This document shows positions 23,090 to 23,445 of a stretch of DNA of 23,445 nt, piece after piece. Source of the DNA: Bacillota bacterium (lineage in GTDB: Bacteria; Bacillota; Clostridia; Christensenellales; CAG-138); NCBI GenBank assembly GCA_023435025.1, contig JAEYSE010000117.1, positions 1 through 23,445 of the forward strand. Reading direction: 5' to 3'. Both the position numbers and the translations under genes were made by a program. The notes under the pieces were generated by a model that searched no databases, was not told the origin of the DNA, and was given only the letters and a program-made list of their open reading frames with translations. Each line of letters begins with the position of its first letter. The first letter of the stretch is position 1.

Positions 23090-23119
23090 GCTACTTTTCT
23101 TTCACAAAAGAAAAGTAGC
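23090..23119. repeat. Palindrome between the cupin regulator and potA
   Basis: GCTACTTTTCTTT (23090-23102) and its exact reverse complement (23107-23119) with a four-base loop. A/T-rich arms and the absence of a T-run argue against a simple terminator. It may be a dispersed repeat or an operator for the polyamine operon. Confidence 0.55.
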
Positions 23120-23157
23120 AAAAGAAAGCGGCTCTATATTTGGTAAATCTTCTATCC

Positions 23158-23445
23158 CTAGAATGTCGGAGGTGTGGACACCCAGAGGATGTGCGCCTCT
23201 TTTTTTCCGTTGTTTTCTATATGGTGCACGTTTTGGGGCCGGAAATAGAAGCTGTCGTTCTTTTTCAGGCGAAACTTCTTTTCTCCCAGGTACAGCGTAA
23301 CCGCACCTTGAAGAATATGCCCGAACTCCTCTCCTTCGTGCGGGTCGTGAACAAAGCTCTTGCCTCCGGGCGCAAGGGTGACGAGTATGGGCTCCAGCGC
23401 GTTCTTCTGCGCATTTGTAATGAGCCAGCTCACGGAGCATAAATT
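23158..23445 (-). CDS. Cupin C-terminal domain of a probable XRE-family regulator (5' end outside the window)
   Basis: The frame is open from the end of the window to the stop at 23158 and gives 95 residues. The sequence (NAQKNALEPILVTLAPGG, HDPHEGEEFGHILQGAVTLY, KKNDSFYFRPQNVHHIENNG, ending LWVSTPPTF) is typical for the cupin domain at the end of XRE-family regulators often found just upstream of potABCD. In such proteins an N-terminal helix-turn-helix precedes it; this would lie past base 23445. A GTG at 23431-23433 could be read as a start, but the frame continues upstream and the domain seems incomplete, so a partial gene is more likely. Polyamine-dependent control of the pot operon is the expected role (inference from context and from PuuR-type relatives). 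Confidence 0.85.
   Translation of the reverse strand, partial: NLCSVSWLITNAQKNALEPILVTLAPGGKSFVHDPHEGEEFGHILQGAVTLYLGEKKFRLKKNDSFYFRPQNVHHIENNGKKEAHILWVSTPPTF

Noticed and set aside
1..23445. CRISPR array, insertion sequence, prophage or rRNA/tRNA genes
   Set aside because: I saw no regularly spaced direct repeats, transposase or integrase motifs, or rRNA/tRNA sequences on either strand.

Overview
The window reads as a chromosomal stretch from an anaerobic member of the Bacillota (Clostridia-like). This rests on the split glycine decarboxylase (gcvPA/gcvPB), a tandem glycine riboswitch with an intrinsic terminator, strong AGGAGG ribosome binding sites, potABCD behind an XRE-cupin type regulator, a YhaM-like exoribonuclease end and a clostridial-type Crp/Fnr protein. 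Most genes are fairly G+C-rich; one segment (about 1062-1960) is clearly A+T-richer.

Layout. 1-377: tail of a YhaM-like 3'-5' exoribonuclease (+), closed by a bidirectional terminator. 438-2285: two minus-strand genes, a four-helix membrane protein and, upstream of it, a 407-residue protein with a lysozyme/transglycosylase-like C-terminus. 2415-4248: an MFS transporter translationally coupled to a winged-helix repressor that has a palindromic operator at its own promoter. 4374-7622: a single-gene transcription unit encoding an unusual fusion of an acyl-adenylating domain, an acyl carrier domain and a PLP-dependent alpha-oxoamine synthase. 7869-8390: a small Amidase_6-like papain-fold protein. 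8526-9236: deoD. 9398-10501: a DUF362/4Fe-4S protein. 10638-15412: the glycine cleavage operon, with promoter, tandem glycine riboswitch, terminator, gcvT, gcvH, gcvPA, gcvPB and a final terminator. 15493-16170: a Crp/Fnr regulator, facing a WG-repeat membrane-anchored protein (16174-17361). 17612-17767: a 51-residue small protein. 17986-19086: an M14 zinc carboxypeptidase lipoprotein. 19223-23058: potA-potB-potC-potD (minus strand). 23158 to the end: the cupin end of a probable XRE-family regulator.

How the genes work together. GcvT, GcvH and GcvPA/PB degrade glycine to CO2, ammonia and methylene-tetrahydrofolate, and the riboswitch makes this operon glycine-inducible; the dihydrolipoamide dehydrogenase (L protein) is not in the window. 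PotABCD is a complete polyamine importer, probably controlled by the adjacent cupin regulator. The repressor/MFS pair looks like a self-regulated efflux unit.

The points most worth a second look are the stand-alone ligase-carrier-oxoamine synthase fusion; the A+T-rich lysozyme-like protein with a membrane protein gene just downstream (a possible effector/immunity pair); a small dispersed two-hairpin element present in three copies with compensatory changes, placed between cistrons of the gcv and pot operons; and the 51-residue small gene between two operons.
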